A DNA stretch of 64,000 bases from Methanobacterium sp964452085 (lineage in GTDB: Archaea > Methanobacteriota > Methanobacteria > Methanobacteriales > Methanobacteriaceae). A program made the position numbers and the translations under genes. Position 1 is the stretch's first letter; each line of letters starts with the position of its first letter. The notes under the pieces are model-generated. The model was given only the letters and a program-made list of their open reading frames with translations, was not told where the DNA came from and did no database searches. This document shows positions 56,815 through 64,000 of the stretch, piece by piece. The stretch spans positions 62,001 through 126,000 of the forward strand of contig CAYVKL010000001.1 in the NCBI GenBank assembly GCA_964452085.1, in the 5' to 3' direction.

Positions 56815-56854
56815 AATCCCATGAATCCCGAAAAAATGAGCGGAGTAACATAAA

Positions 56855-57172
56855 ATGAAAATGATTAGAGCCATATTAAGACCAGATAAAGTTGAAGATG
56901 TAGTAGATTCATTATCAGATGCAGGATACGTAGCTTTAACTAAAATGGATGTTATTGGGCGTGGAAAACAAAAAGGTATCCGTTTAGATAACATCTACTA
57001 CGATGAACTACCCAAAGTGATGCTCATGCTGGTGACTCCCTCTGAAGATACCAGCAAAGTAGTGGATATAATTAATGAAAAAGCATTTACCGGGAATTTC
57101 GGAGACGGAAAAATATTCCTAAGCCCTGTAGATGAAGCTTACACTGTCAGAACTCGAAGTGAAGGGCTGTGA
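56855..57172 (+). CDS. nifI1: PII-like regulator NifI1
   Basis: A 105-residue PII-family protein located between nifH and nifD, as in other methanogens. It starts MKMIRAILRPDKVEDVVDSL and has VIGRGKQKGIRLDN in the T-loop region and TGNFGDGKIFLSPVDEAYTVRT at the end. NifI1 with NifI2 inhibits nitrogenase after ammonium addition by binding NifDK, an effect relieved by 2-oxoglutarate. The gap to nifI2 is six bases. Confidence 0.95.
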   Translation: MKMIRAILRPDKVEDVVDSLSDAGYVALTKMDVIGRGKQKGIRLDNIYYDELPKVMLMLVTPSEDTSKVVDIINEKAFTGNFGDGKIFLSPVDEAYTVRTRSEGL

Positions 57173-57178
57173 GGATAA

Positions 57179-57547
57179 ATGAAAGAGATACTTGCGATTA
57201 TCAGACCTAACAAGATTACACGGACCAAAGAAGTTTTAGATGCCCTGGGATTTCCTTCAATGACTGCTACTGCAGTTTTTGGGCGGGGAAAACAAAAGGC
57301 AATCATCAGAGAAGTTTCCTTCAACGTCGAAAACTCTGCACTATGCGAAGAAGAGGGAAGCATGCGTTACATCCCTAAAAGGATGATATCCCTGGTGATA
57401 TCAGATGAAGACACCTCGCTGGTTGTGGAGTCAATTATGAAAGTTAACAACACCGGCCAAATTGGTGACGGTAAAATATTTGTCTGCCCTATAGATGACG
57501 CTGTAAGGGTCAGAACAGAAGAAAAAGGAGAAAACGCAATTTTATAA
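57179..57547 (+). CDS. nifI2: PII-like regulator NifI2
   Basis: A 122-residue second PII-family subunit of the NifI pair. It begins MKEILAIIRPNKITRTKEVL, has VFGRGKQKAIIREVS and a longer T-loop with CEEEGSMRYIPKRM, and ends TGQIGDGKIFVCPIDDAVRVRT. It forms the heteromeric switch-off complex with NifI1. GTGAGGAT precedes the ATG, and nifD follows after 48 bases. Confidence 0.95.
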   Translation: MKEILAIIRPNKITRTKEVLDALGFPSMTATAVFGRGKQKAIIREVSFNVENSALCEEEGSMRYIPKRMISLVISDEDTSLVVESIMKVNNTGQIGDGKIFVCPIDDAVRVRTEEKGENAIL

Positions 57548-57595
57548 ACTATATGAGAGCAAGATTGTAATCCTTATAAAATACGGAGATTTAAA

Positions 57596-59041
57596 ATGCC
57601 TTTCAAACTTTTTGAAGTGTCTAAACCTATTCCCGAAAGAAAAGAGCACACTTATGTAAAACATTGTGACGATCCTGCAGATTGCCTTCCCAAATGTAAC
57701 TCAAAAACAATTCCAGGATCCATGACTGAACGTGGCTGTGCTTTTGCAGGAGCTAAAGGGGTGATAACCGGAGCGATAAAGGATGTGGCTCACATTGTTC
57801 ACTCCCCGGTTGGTTGCACTGTATATGGTTACGGAACCAAAAGATACCCCACCACCACAGACATGCCAGACGGGAGTAAATTCCCAGTTAAAGATTTCAA
57901 CATTAAATACATTATTGGAACTGATTTACAAGAATCAGATGTGGTATTTGGGGGAATGAAAAAACTTCGCCAGGCAATACTCGACACCAACAAAGAATTC
58001 CCATTTGTAAATGCAATCTACCTTTACGCCACATGCACCACCGGTTTAATTGGAGATGATATGGATGCCGTGGCCAAAGAAATGGAAGAAGAACTAGGTA
58101 AACCAATAATAGCATTTAATGCACCAGGTTTTGCTGGGCCAACCCAATCCAAGGGACACACCATAGGAAATAATGTACTATTTGAAAAGTTAGTGGGCAC
58201 CACAGAGCCACCAGCAACCACACCTTATGATATTAACCTCATTGGGGAATACAACATTGACGGTGACCTCTGGATACTAAAAGACTACTTTAAAGAGATA
58301 GGAATCAATGTTCTGAGTACATTCACCGGCGACTGTTGTCATGAAGAGATAGGGTGGATGCATCGTGCCAAATTAAGCGTTGTAAGATGCCAGAGATCCT
58401 CTACTTACATTGCAAAACTTATTGAAGAAAAATACGGCATCCCCTACATTAAAACAGACTTTTTCAGCACCCAATACTGTGCTGAAAACCTAAAAACCAT
58501 TGCCAGGTTCTTTGGCCTTGAAGATAAAGCAGATGAGGTTATAGCAAAAAGAATGGCTAAAATTCAGCCAGAATTAGAATTTTACAAGGAAAAATTACAA
58601 GGTAAAAAAGTTTTCATCTTCTCAGGAGGTCCAAAAAGTTATCACATATCCGTACCATTGGAAAATGAACTGGGAATGGAAACAACCGGTGTGTCATCCA
58701 TGTTCGAGCACGAAGATGGATTTGAAAAAATGAAAAGCCGCGTGAAAGAAGGAGCACTGGTAATAGACGATCCGAACACCTTAGAATTAGAAGAATTGGT
58801 TGAAGATTATGAAATAGATTTGATAATGGGTGGTGTGAAGGAGAAATATTTGGTGCATAAACTGGGAGTACCATCCCTACTGATACATTCCTATGAAAAC
58901 GGGCCCTACATAGGATTTGAAGGGTTCTTAAACCTAACAAAAGACATTTACAAAGCTATTTATAACCCTGTGTGGAATTTTGTAGAATTCCAGGACACTG
59001 AAGAACAAGAAATTATACCCACAACAGAGGTGGGAAAATGA
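57596..59041 (+). CDS. nifD: Nitrogenase molybdenum-iron protein alpha chain
   Basis: A 481-residue alpha subunit. P-cluster cysteines appear in TERGCAFAG, SPVGCTVYGY and ATCTTGLIGDD. The FeMo-cofactor ligands are Cys265 (VVRCQRSST) and His431 (LIHSYENGPY), corresponding to the Cys275/His442 pair of the Azotobacter enzyme. The Gln/His pair (PTQSKGHTI near 185) is also present. All key residues are intact, so a functional Mo-type enzyme is expected. It overlaps nifK by four bases. Confidence 0.97.
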   Translation: MPFKLFEVSKPIPERKEHTYVKHCDDPADCLPKCNSKTIPGSMTERGCAFAGAKGVITGAIKDVAHIVHSPVGCTVYGYGTKRYPTTTDMPDGSKFPVKDFNIKYIIGTDLQESDVVFGGMKKLRQAILDTNKEFPFVNAIYLYATCTTGLIGDDMDAVAKEMEEELGKPIIAFNAPGFAGPTQSKGHTIGNNVLFEKLVGTTEPPATTPYDINLIGEYNIDGDLWILKDYFKEIGINVLSTFTGDCCHEEIGWMHRAKLSVVRCQRSSTYIAKLIEEKYGIPYIKTDFFSTQYCAENLKTIARFFGLEDKADEVIAKRMAKIQPELEFYKEKLQGKKVFIFSGGPKSYHISVPLENELGMETTGVSSMFEHEDGFEKMKSRVKEGALVIDDPNTLELEELVEDYEIDLIMGGVKEKYLVHKLGVPSLLIHSYENGPYIGFEGFLNLTKDIYKAIYNPVWNFVEFQDTEEQEIIPTTEVGK

Positions 59042-60420
59042 GTGTAAATGTATTAGAAAAAGAAAGGCACACTGTCATCAATCCCCTTAAAACCTGCCAA
59101 CCCCTGGGAGCCATGTATGCCGTTACCGGAATTAGAAGATCAGTCCCCCTGGTTCATGGTTCCCAGGGATGTTCATCATTTGTGAGATACTCACTTTCAC
59201 GCCACTTCCGAGAACCATCGGAAATCGCGGTAACCTCACTCCACGAGGATGCTGCAGTTTTCGGTGGGCGGAGAAACCTGGTTGAAGGTCTTCAAAACGT
59301 TGCCATACGGTTTACCCCGGAGTTTATCGGCGTAATTACTACTTGTTCCAGTGAAATTATTGGAGACGATGTAGTTGGATTCATTAAAACTGCAAAAGAA
59401 GAACTGAAAGGAAAAATGGGTGAAAAAGAAGTTGAAAAAATTAAAATAGTCCCAATTAGTACCCCTAGTTTTGTGGAAACCCATCTTAAAGGTTATGATA
59501 ATGCAATTAAAGCTCTGGCCGATCACGTGGCTGAACCTGGAGAACCAAATGAAAAAATCAACATAATACCTGGAATGGTGAATCCGGGCGATGTTAGGGA
59601 GATAAAACACATCCTGAGTTTGATGGATTTAGATGGCATCATCCTCACTGATATTTCCGATCCATTCGATTCACCACTCAGACCATCATCTGCCGAGTTG
59701 AAACCATATTATCCCAAGGGTGGAACTACCACTGATGAAATTGTTGACTCAGCCAATAGTATGGGAACCATATCTCTAACCAAATATGCAGGTTCTGGAG
59801 CTTTATCATTAGAGAAAAAATATAATATTCCTGCAGAATTAGGCCCCATACCCATAGGAGTGCAGAACACTGACCATTTCTTGAGGAATCTGAAAAAAAT
59901 CACTGGACAGGATATCAGTGACGAACTCCTTGATGAACGGGGTTTACTAATCGATTCTATGGCTGATTTAGCATCAAGATACTTACATGGTAGAACAGCT
60001 GCTATTTATGGAGACCCTGAAATCACTGCAGGAATGGCTCGATTTGTAGGGGAACTGGGTATGGAACCACGAATGGTTTTAACTGGAGCCAATAGTCAGG
60101 AATTTGTGAAAGACATGGAAAAAGTAGCTAATGAAACCGGAGCAGAAATAGACACCATGGTAGGGCAGGACTTACGAGCAATGGAGGTATATCTTAAGGA
60201 TAATCCTGTTGATGTGATGATTGGTAGCTCAGATGCCAGACTGATGGCTAAAGAATATGGAATTCCCCTGGTAAGAGTTGGTTTCCCAGTTTATGATCGT
60301 GTTGGATATCACAGACGCCCAATAGTGGGATACAACGGAGGTATACACCTCATAGATCTCATTACCAATACTATCTTGGAGAAATACTTTGAACCAGAAC
60401 ACTGGAAGCTTCAGCAATAA
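59038..60420 (+). CDS. nifK: Nitrogenase molybdenum-iron protein beta chain
   Basis: A 460-residue beta subunit. The P-cluster cysteines are in NPLKTCQPLGAMYA near residue 20, HGSQGCSSFVRYSL near 45 and TTCSSEIIGDD near 102. It is shorter at the N-terminus than the Azotobacter NifK, as usual in methanogens. The ATG overlaps the nifD stop (ATGA), with GAGGTGGG ahead. It assembles with NifD as the heterotetramer. Confidence 0.97.
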   Translation: MSVNVLEKERHTVINPLKTCQPLGAMYAVTGIRRSVPLVHGSQGCSSFVRYSLSRHFREPSEIAVTSLHEDAAVFGGRRNLVEGLQNVAIRFTPEFIGVITTCSSEIIGDDVVGFIKTAKEELKGKMGEKEVEKIKIVPISTPSFVETHLKGYDNAIKALADHVAEPGEPNEKINIIPGMVNPGDVREIKHILSLMDLDGIILTDISDPFDSPLRPSSAELKPYYPKGGTTTDEIVDSANSMGTISLTKYAGSGALSLEKKYNIPAELGPIPIGVQNTDHFLRNLKKITGQDISDELLDERGLLIDSMADLASRYLHGRTAAIYGDPEITAGMARFVGELGMEPRMVLTGANSQEFVKDMEKVANETGAEIDTMVGQDLRAMEVYLKDNPVDVMIGSSDARLMAKEYGIPLVRVGFPVYDRVGYHRRPIVGYNGGIHLIDLITNTILEKYFEPEHWKLQQ

Positions 60421-60562
60421 TTAACATCCTATTGGTCTATTTTTTTATTTACGGCTGATATAGTTACTTAATGCTTTATGGACTAAAAACGTTAGAATAA
60501 ATGAAATTAAGAATGTTTCAGAAGATTTACACTATTAAAGAGAACAATTAGAGGTATTGAGA
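60421..60562 (+). other. nifK-nifE gap with T-run
   Basis: A 142-base gap, the largest inside the nif core. A T7 run at about 60440-60447 could act as a partial terminator that lowers nifEN relative to nifHDK. No GGAA-N6-TTCC site is present, so nifEN probably depends on read-through. Confidence 0.4.
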
Positions 60563-61996
60563 ATGGAACCAGTAATTGAAACATTTGAATCTCGTAAAAA
60601 ACACATGTGCGTGAAAGGAGAAGGCATATCAATCCCCACGTGTGATAAAGCCAGTCTCCCTGGTACTGTAACCCAGAGAACATGTGTTTATGGTGGTGCT
60701 AGAATTGTTTTAATGCCCATTACGGATTCAATTCACCTGGTACACGGCCCCATAGGCTGTGCTGCATGCACTTGGGATATAAGGGGAAGTAAATCCTCAA
60801 GAGATGACCTTTACAAAAAAGGATGTTCAACAGACTTGCAGGAAAAAGATATTATCTTTGGCGGTGAAAAAAAGCTGTTGGAAACTGTTCTGGAACTTGA
60901 CAGATTATTCAATCCCGGAGCAATATTCGTTTATGCCACATGCGTCGCTGGTGTGATTGGGGATGATATAAAAGCAGTGTGCAAAAAATCAGAAGAAATA
61001 ACCGGTTGCAGAGTAATACCAGTTCAATCAGAAGGTTTCCAAAATCATAATAAAACCAAAGGCCACTGGATAGGTGGTGATGCCCTCCTGGATTATGTCA
61101 TTGGTACCAGAGAGCCTGATGAAACCACCCCCTTCGACCTTAACATTGTGGGTGAATTCAACGTGGCCGGGGATCTTTGGGGAATAAAACCCTTACTGGA
61201 AGAAATGGGCGTGAATATTATCGCCACCATGACTGGAGACTCCCATGTGGAGGAAATAGCCCAGTCACACCGGGCCAAGCTCAACATAGTCCAGTGCCAG
61301 AAATCATCCAACTACGTGGCTAAAAAAATGGAAAAAAAGTATGGAATACCCTTCATTAAAGTGAATTTCTTTGGACTGGAACAAACCATTAACTCTCTTA
61401 GAGATATCGCAGATTTCTTTAATGACGCGGAAATGATTGATCGCACGGAAAAAATTATCGAAAGAGGATTAGAAGAAGTTCAGGATGAAATTAAAGATTA
61501 CAAAGAAAGATTAACCGGGAAAACCGTTGCTCTGTATGTTGGAGGTAACAAAGCCTGGTCTTTGGTCCGTGCTTTTGAAGAACTGGGTATGGATGTTATG
61601 ATGTCTGGAACTAAAAATGGAATTAGAGAAGATTATGAGAGAATCAAAGAAGTGGTAAGGGATGGTACTATTATCGTGGACGATGCCAACTCAACGGAAC
61701 TCGCCCGATTACTAAAAAAATACAAACCAAACCTACTCATATCTGGAGCTAAAGAGAAGTACATCTCTTTAAAATTAGGAGTACCCTTCTGTGACTTTAA
61801 CCACGACCGAATATCTGCTTTTGCAGGTTTCAAGGGTTTTGTGAGTTTCGCCAAAGAAGTGGATGCTTCAGTTTCCAGCCCAGTGTTCAATTTAACCTCA
61901 AAAAAATTAACTGTTAATAATTTAGCGAATGTTGGTGATGTTTTGCCAGAAAATTCAACTTCCCTCAACACAGGAGGTGATGGTCATGTATCATGA
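60563..61996 (+). CDS. nifE: FeMo-cofactor scaffold protein NifE
   Basis: A 477-residue homologue of NifD that acts as scaffold for FeMo-cofactor assembly. Conserved cysteines appear in TQRTCVYGG, HGPIGCAACTW and ATCVAGVIGDD, and NIVQCQKSSNYV replaces the NifD cofactor-Cys segment. NifE has SAFAGFKGF where NifD has GPYIGFEGF. GAGGT lies eight bases before the ATG at 60563; a TTG two codons earlier is in frame. It overlaps nifN by 11 bases. Confidence 0.96.
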   Translation: MEPVIETFESRKKHMCVKGEGISIPTCDKASLPGTVTQRTCVYGGARIVLMPITDSIHLVHGPIGCAACTWDIRGSKSSRDDLYKKGCSTDLQEKDIIFGGEKKLLETVLELDRLFNPGAIFVYATCVAGVIGDDIKAVCKKSEEITGCRVIPVQSEGFQNHNKTKGHWIGGDALLDYVIGTREPDETTPFDLNIVGEFNVAGDLWGIKPLLEEMGVNIIATMTGDSHVEEIAQSHRAKLNIVQCQKSSNYVAKKMEKKYGIPFIKVNFFGLEQTINSLRDIADFFNDAEMIDRTEKIIERGLEEVQDEIKDYKERLTGKTVALYVGGNKAWSLVRAFEELGMDVMMSGTKNGIREDYERIKEVVRDGTIIVDDANSTELARLLKKYKPNLLISGAKEKYISLKLGVPFCDFNHDRISAFAGFKGFVSFAKEVDASVSSPVFNLTSKKLTVNNLANVGDVLPENSTSLNTGGDGHVS

Positions 61997-63398
61997 TAAA
62001 AAATTTGCTGTGGTCAACCCCTCTAAAATCTGCCAACCCATGGGAGCTGTACAAGCCCTCCTGGGTGTTAAAGACACCATGCCACTTATCCACGGCTCTC
62101 AAGGTTGCAGCACCTATATGAGATTTCAGCTAACCAGGCACTTCCGAGAACCCATTGAAGTGGCATCTACTTCCATGAATGAGAAAACTGTGATTTATGG
62201 TGGGGAATTCAACTTAATGAAGGCTCTTAAAAATATCACCGAAAAACAGTCCCCCAGCATGATAGTGGTGACATCAAGCTGTTTAACTGAAACCATTGGG
62301 GATAACATGTTAGGGATTATAGAGAAGTTTAAAGAAGCCAACTTGGATAAAGAACTTCCAATTATAATCCCTGTCTCAACCCCTAGTTACATCGAATCTC
62401 ATGTAGAAGGATATAATCGAACCATAAAAGCACTGGTTGAACATTTAGCAACCCCCTCTACATCCAATGGGAAAATAAATATAATAACTGGTAATTTATC
62501 CCCTGCAGATTGTAAAGAGGTTAAGGACTTGTTATGCGAGCTAAACTGTGAAAGTATCATACTAACTGATACATCGGAAAATTTAGATGCACCTTTAACT
62601 GAAGAAACCCTGTCTTTATACAATGGAGGAACATCAATTGAAGAAATTGAGGATTCAGCCAATTCATTAGGAACAATTTCACTATCTAAACACGTGGATT
62701 CTGCAGCAATATTTCTTGACAAGAAATTTGGAGTTAAATCCATATCCGGACCTTTCCCGGTTGGTCTTGAAAATACCGATGAGTTTGTACGATCTGTGTG
62801 CCAGTTGGGAGATATTGAAATTCCGGAGTCAGTTCAAAGAGATCGTGGCAGACTCTTAGATGCTATGGTAGATGCCCATTCATACAATTACAACCGTAGA
62901 GTAGCCATTTTCGGTGATCCTGATTTTGTATCTGGAATGACACGATTCACCTCTGAAATGGGGATGATTCCAACTGTATTGTGTACAGGCACAAATAGTG
63001 AAAGATTCGTCTTTGATGTGAATCGTGTTGCAGAAGAAAAAGAGTTAAATCCTGTTATCTTAGCAGGGGGTGATCTATTGGACATGCACCAATCCATTAA
63101 AGAAGCAGGGGCGGATATTTTAATAGGAAACTCCTATGGAGCTAGCATGGCCAAAGAAGAGAATATTCCACTTTTAAGAGCAGTTTTCCCCATATTTGAT
63201 AGATTAGGAGCTCAGAGAATATCTGTATTAGGCTATAAGGGCGGTATTGAATTTGTTGACAGGATAACCAACACCCTGTTAGATTTCTACTACGATGAAG
63301 CAGGATATGAAATAGTTGAAGAGGAAATGGGGCTAATAGACAGTAAAGAGTTTCATGAAAAATCAGATTTAGATTTAGCGTCTCAGGAGGAGATTTAA
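61986..63398 (+). CDS. nifN: FeMo-cofactor scaffold protein NifN
   Basis: A 470-residue homologue of NifK and partner of NifE. Key segments are NPSKICQPMGAVQA near residue 12, HGSQGCSTYMRF near 38 and TSSCLTETIGDN near 95, keeping the three P-cluster-type cysteines. The chosen ATG at 61986 has GGAGGTGA seven bases ahead and lies within the end of nifE; the frame extends further upstream without a good site. It is followed immediately by the second nifX-like gene. Confidence 0.95.
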   Translation: MYHDKKFAVVNPSKICQPMGAVQALLGVKDTMPLIHGSQGCSTYMRFQLTRHFREPIEVASTSMNEKTVIYGGEFNLMKALKNITEKQSPSMIVVTSSCLTETIGDNMLGIIEKFKEANLDKELPIIIPVSTPSYIESHVEGYNRTIKALVEHLATPSTSNGKINIITGNLSPADCKEVKDLLCELNCESIILTDTSENLDAPLTEETLSLYNGGTSIEEIEDSANSLGTISLSKHVDSAAIFLDKKFGVKSISGPFPVGLENTDEFVRSVCQLGDIEIPESVQRDRGRLLDAMVDAHSYNYNRRVAIFGDPDFVSGMTRFTSEMGMIPTVLCTGTNSERFVFDVNRVAEEKELNPVILAGGDLLDMHQSIKEAGADILIGNSYGASMAKEENIPLLRAVFPIFDRLGAQRISVLGYKGGIEFVDRITNTLLDFYYDEAGYEIVEEEMGLIDSKEFHEKSDLDLASQEEI

Positions 63399-63719
63399 TT
63401 GAAAATTGCAGTTGCCTCAACTGACGGTATAATAATTGATTTGCACTTTGGAGATGCAAATCGATTTTTTATATTCCAAATCAAAGAGGGAGAAGGAAAA
63501 TTCCAAGAGATAAGGGAAAAAACCCCAATACCGGTAAATAACCATCAAGAACGTTGGGTCGCATCAATCGATATTATAAATGATTGTAAAGCAGTTCTTT
63601 GTAGTAAAATTGGTGAAGAACCAACCATAGAACTAAGAAAACTGGGAATAAAACCCATACAGCTGGACTGTGAGGTTTCTGAAGCAGTGAGTGAATGTTC
63701 TAAACATTTGTTAAGTTAA
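63399..63719 (+). CDS. nifX: NifX-type FeMo-cofactor-binding protein (right)
   Basis: A 106-residue paralogue of the protein at 55395: KIAVASTDGIIIDLHFGDANRFFIF, EIREKTPIPVNNHQERW, then IINDCKAVLCSKIGEEPTIELRKLGI. The start is a TTG immediately after the nifN stop with CAGGAGGAG ahead, so it is translationally coupled. It is the usual place for nifX, after nifN. Confidence 0.9.
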   Translation: MKIAVASTDGIIIDLHFGDANRFFIFQIKEGEGKFQEIREKTPIPVNNHQERWVASIDIINDCKAVLCSKIGEEPTIELRKLGIKPIQLDCEVSEAVSECSKHLLS

Positions 63720-63774
63720 AAATTTATCAAAAAATGTGGAATACTTAAAAGAACTTAAATTTGCAGGTGTTATT

Positions 63775-63960
63775 ATGGTTACAATAAAAATTGTTCATGA
63801 AAAATGTGATGGTGCTGGGTGTGGAGAATGTGCAGATGTTTGTTCTATGGACATTCTGGTGATTGATGAGGAAAAAATAACAATAAAAAACCCTGATGAA
63901 TGCAGTTTATGTGAAGTTTGCATTGATGTTTGCCCAAATGAAGCTATAATCATTGAATGA
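63775..63960 (+). CDS. nif-associated two-cluster ferredoxin (right)
   Basis: A 61-residue ferredoxin, paralogue of the protein at 55052. Clusters are CDGAGCGECADVCSMD (CX4CX2CX3C, with Ser where Pro is usual) and CSLCEVCIDVCPNEA. GCAGGTG precedes the ATG at 63775; the frame opens earlier at 63736 but without a ribosome site. It is the last nif-linked gene visible before the window ends. Confidence 0.88.
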   Translation: MVTIKIVHEKCDGAGCGECADVCSMDILVIDEEKITIKNPDECSLCEVCIDVCPNEAIIIE

Positions 63961-63965
63961 ATAAA

Positions 63966-63990
63966 ACTAATTATTTTTCTTTTTAAATAA
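63966..63990 (+). terminator. Possible terminator at the end of the nif unit
   Basis: TTATTTTTCTTTTTAAATAATT follows the ferredoxin stop within ten bases. The T-runs suit archaeal termination; the window ends shortly after. Confidence 0.4.
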
Positions 63991-64000
63991 TTGGTACAGC

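Noticed and set aside
58880..58930. Apparent loss of the NifD cofactor histidine, since GPYIGFEGF has Ile where Azotobacter NifD has GPYHGFDGF
   Set aside because: The Mo ligand corresponds to the His of HSW/HSY just before, which is present as His431; the GPYH histidine is a different residue.
59236..59610. A 124-residue minus-strand frame inside nifK
   Set aside because: Phe/Asn-rich shadow of nifK codons; nifK is unambiguous.

Overview
The window is a stretch of a methanogenic archaeal chromosome, most likely a mesophilic Methanobacterium or close relative (order Methanobacteriales). Supporting genes are an F420-type formate dehydrogenase with Cys at the active site, methanogenesis marker protein 8, the archaeal amidotransferase GatDE, an archaeal ATP-dependent DNA ligase, the three-gene VorCBA 2-ketoisovalerate oxidoreductase, the methanogen regulators MsvR and NrpR, and a methanogen-type nif operon with nifI1-nifI2 between nifH and nifD. 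The DNA is AT-rich. Many genes have strong GGAGG/GGTGA ribosome sites, and TTG/GTG starts are common. I see no insertion sequence, CRISPR array, prophage or rRNA. The only RNA gene I can support is an intron-bearing tRNA-Met.

Layout. 0-3.4 kb: stress module of hcp, a zinc-ribbon protein and an MsvR-like redox regulator, with palindromic operators. 3.5-11.2 kb: housekeeping and repair genes on the minus strand (endonuclease IV, thioredoxin reductase, gatE, gatD, exonuclease III). 11.2-19.4 kb: two 2-oxoacid:ferredoxin oxidoreductases. The second (vorCBA) lies downstream of an acyl-CoA synthetase and an HTH-cupin regulator and looks like a branched-chain acid assimilation operon. 19.7-23.2 kb: adenosine-specific kinase family protein, archaeoflavoprotein, a small Cys-rich protein without a standard start codon, and glmM. 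23.2-28.1 kb: surface-glycan genes (two paralogous GT-C-like membrane proteins, a GT2 and a flippase-like protein). 28.1-39.8 kb: OB-fold protein, DNA ligase, a response-regulator/PAS/kinase hybrid, a FilR1-type regulator, an FTR-rubredoxin fusion with glutaredoxin, thiC, a CBS protein, marker protein 8, tRNA-Met, small membrane proteins, a ThiF-like protein and a lipoprotein.

40-43.4 kb: glnA with an operator matching the reported NrpR consensus, followed by nrpR itself. 43.5-49.2 kb: fdhA-fdhB, a molbindin-like Mop protein, an atypical ferredoxin and an eight-cluster FwdF-like polyferredoxin. 49.5-54.8 kb: a large secreted surface protein, then fmdE, DUF364, a methyltransferase and a second FmdE-like gene. 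55-64 kb: the nif cluster in the order ferredoxin, nifX-like, nifH, nifI1, nifI2, nifD, nifK, nifE, nifN, nifX-like, ferredoxin.

How it fits together: NrpR (41.6 kb) very probably represses glnA and both nif promoters, because all three carry GGAA-N6-TTCC shortly after a TTTATATA box. The 43-64 kb half is rich in molybdenum/tungsten and ferredoxin functions (formate dehydrogenase, Mop, FmdE family, nitrogenase). The least explained points are a TATA-spanning inverted repeat shared by the ferredoxin/polyferredoxin unit and the surface-protein gene, the FmdE-DUF364-methyltransferase-FmdE cluster, and a conserved-looking Cys protein at 21.5 kb lacking ATG/GTG/TTG.
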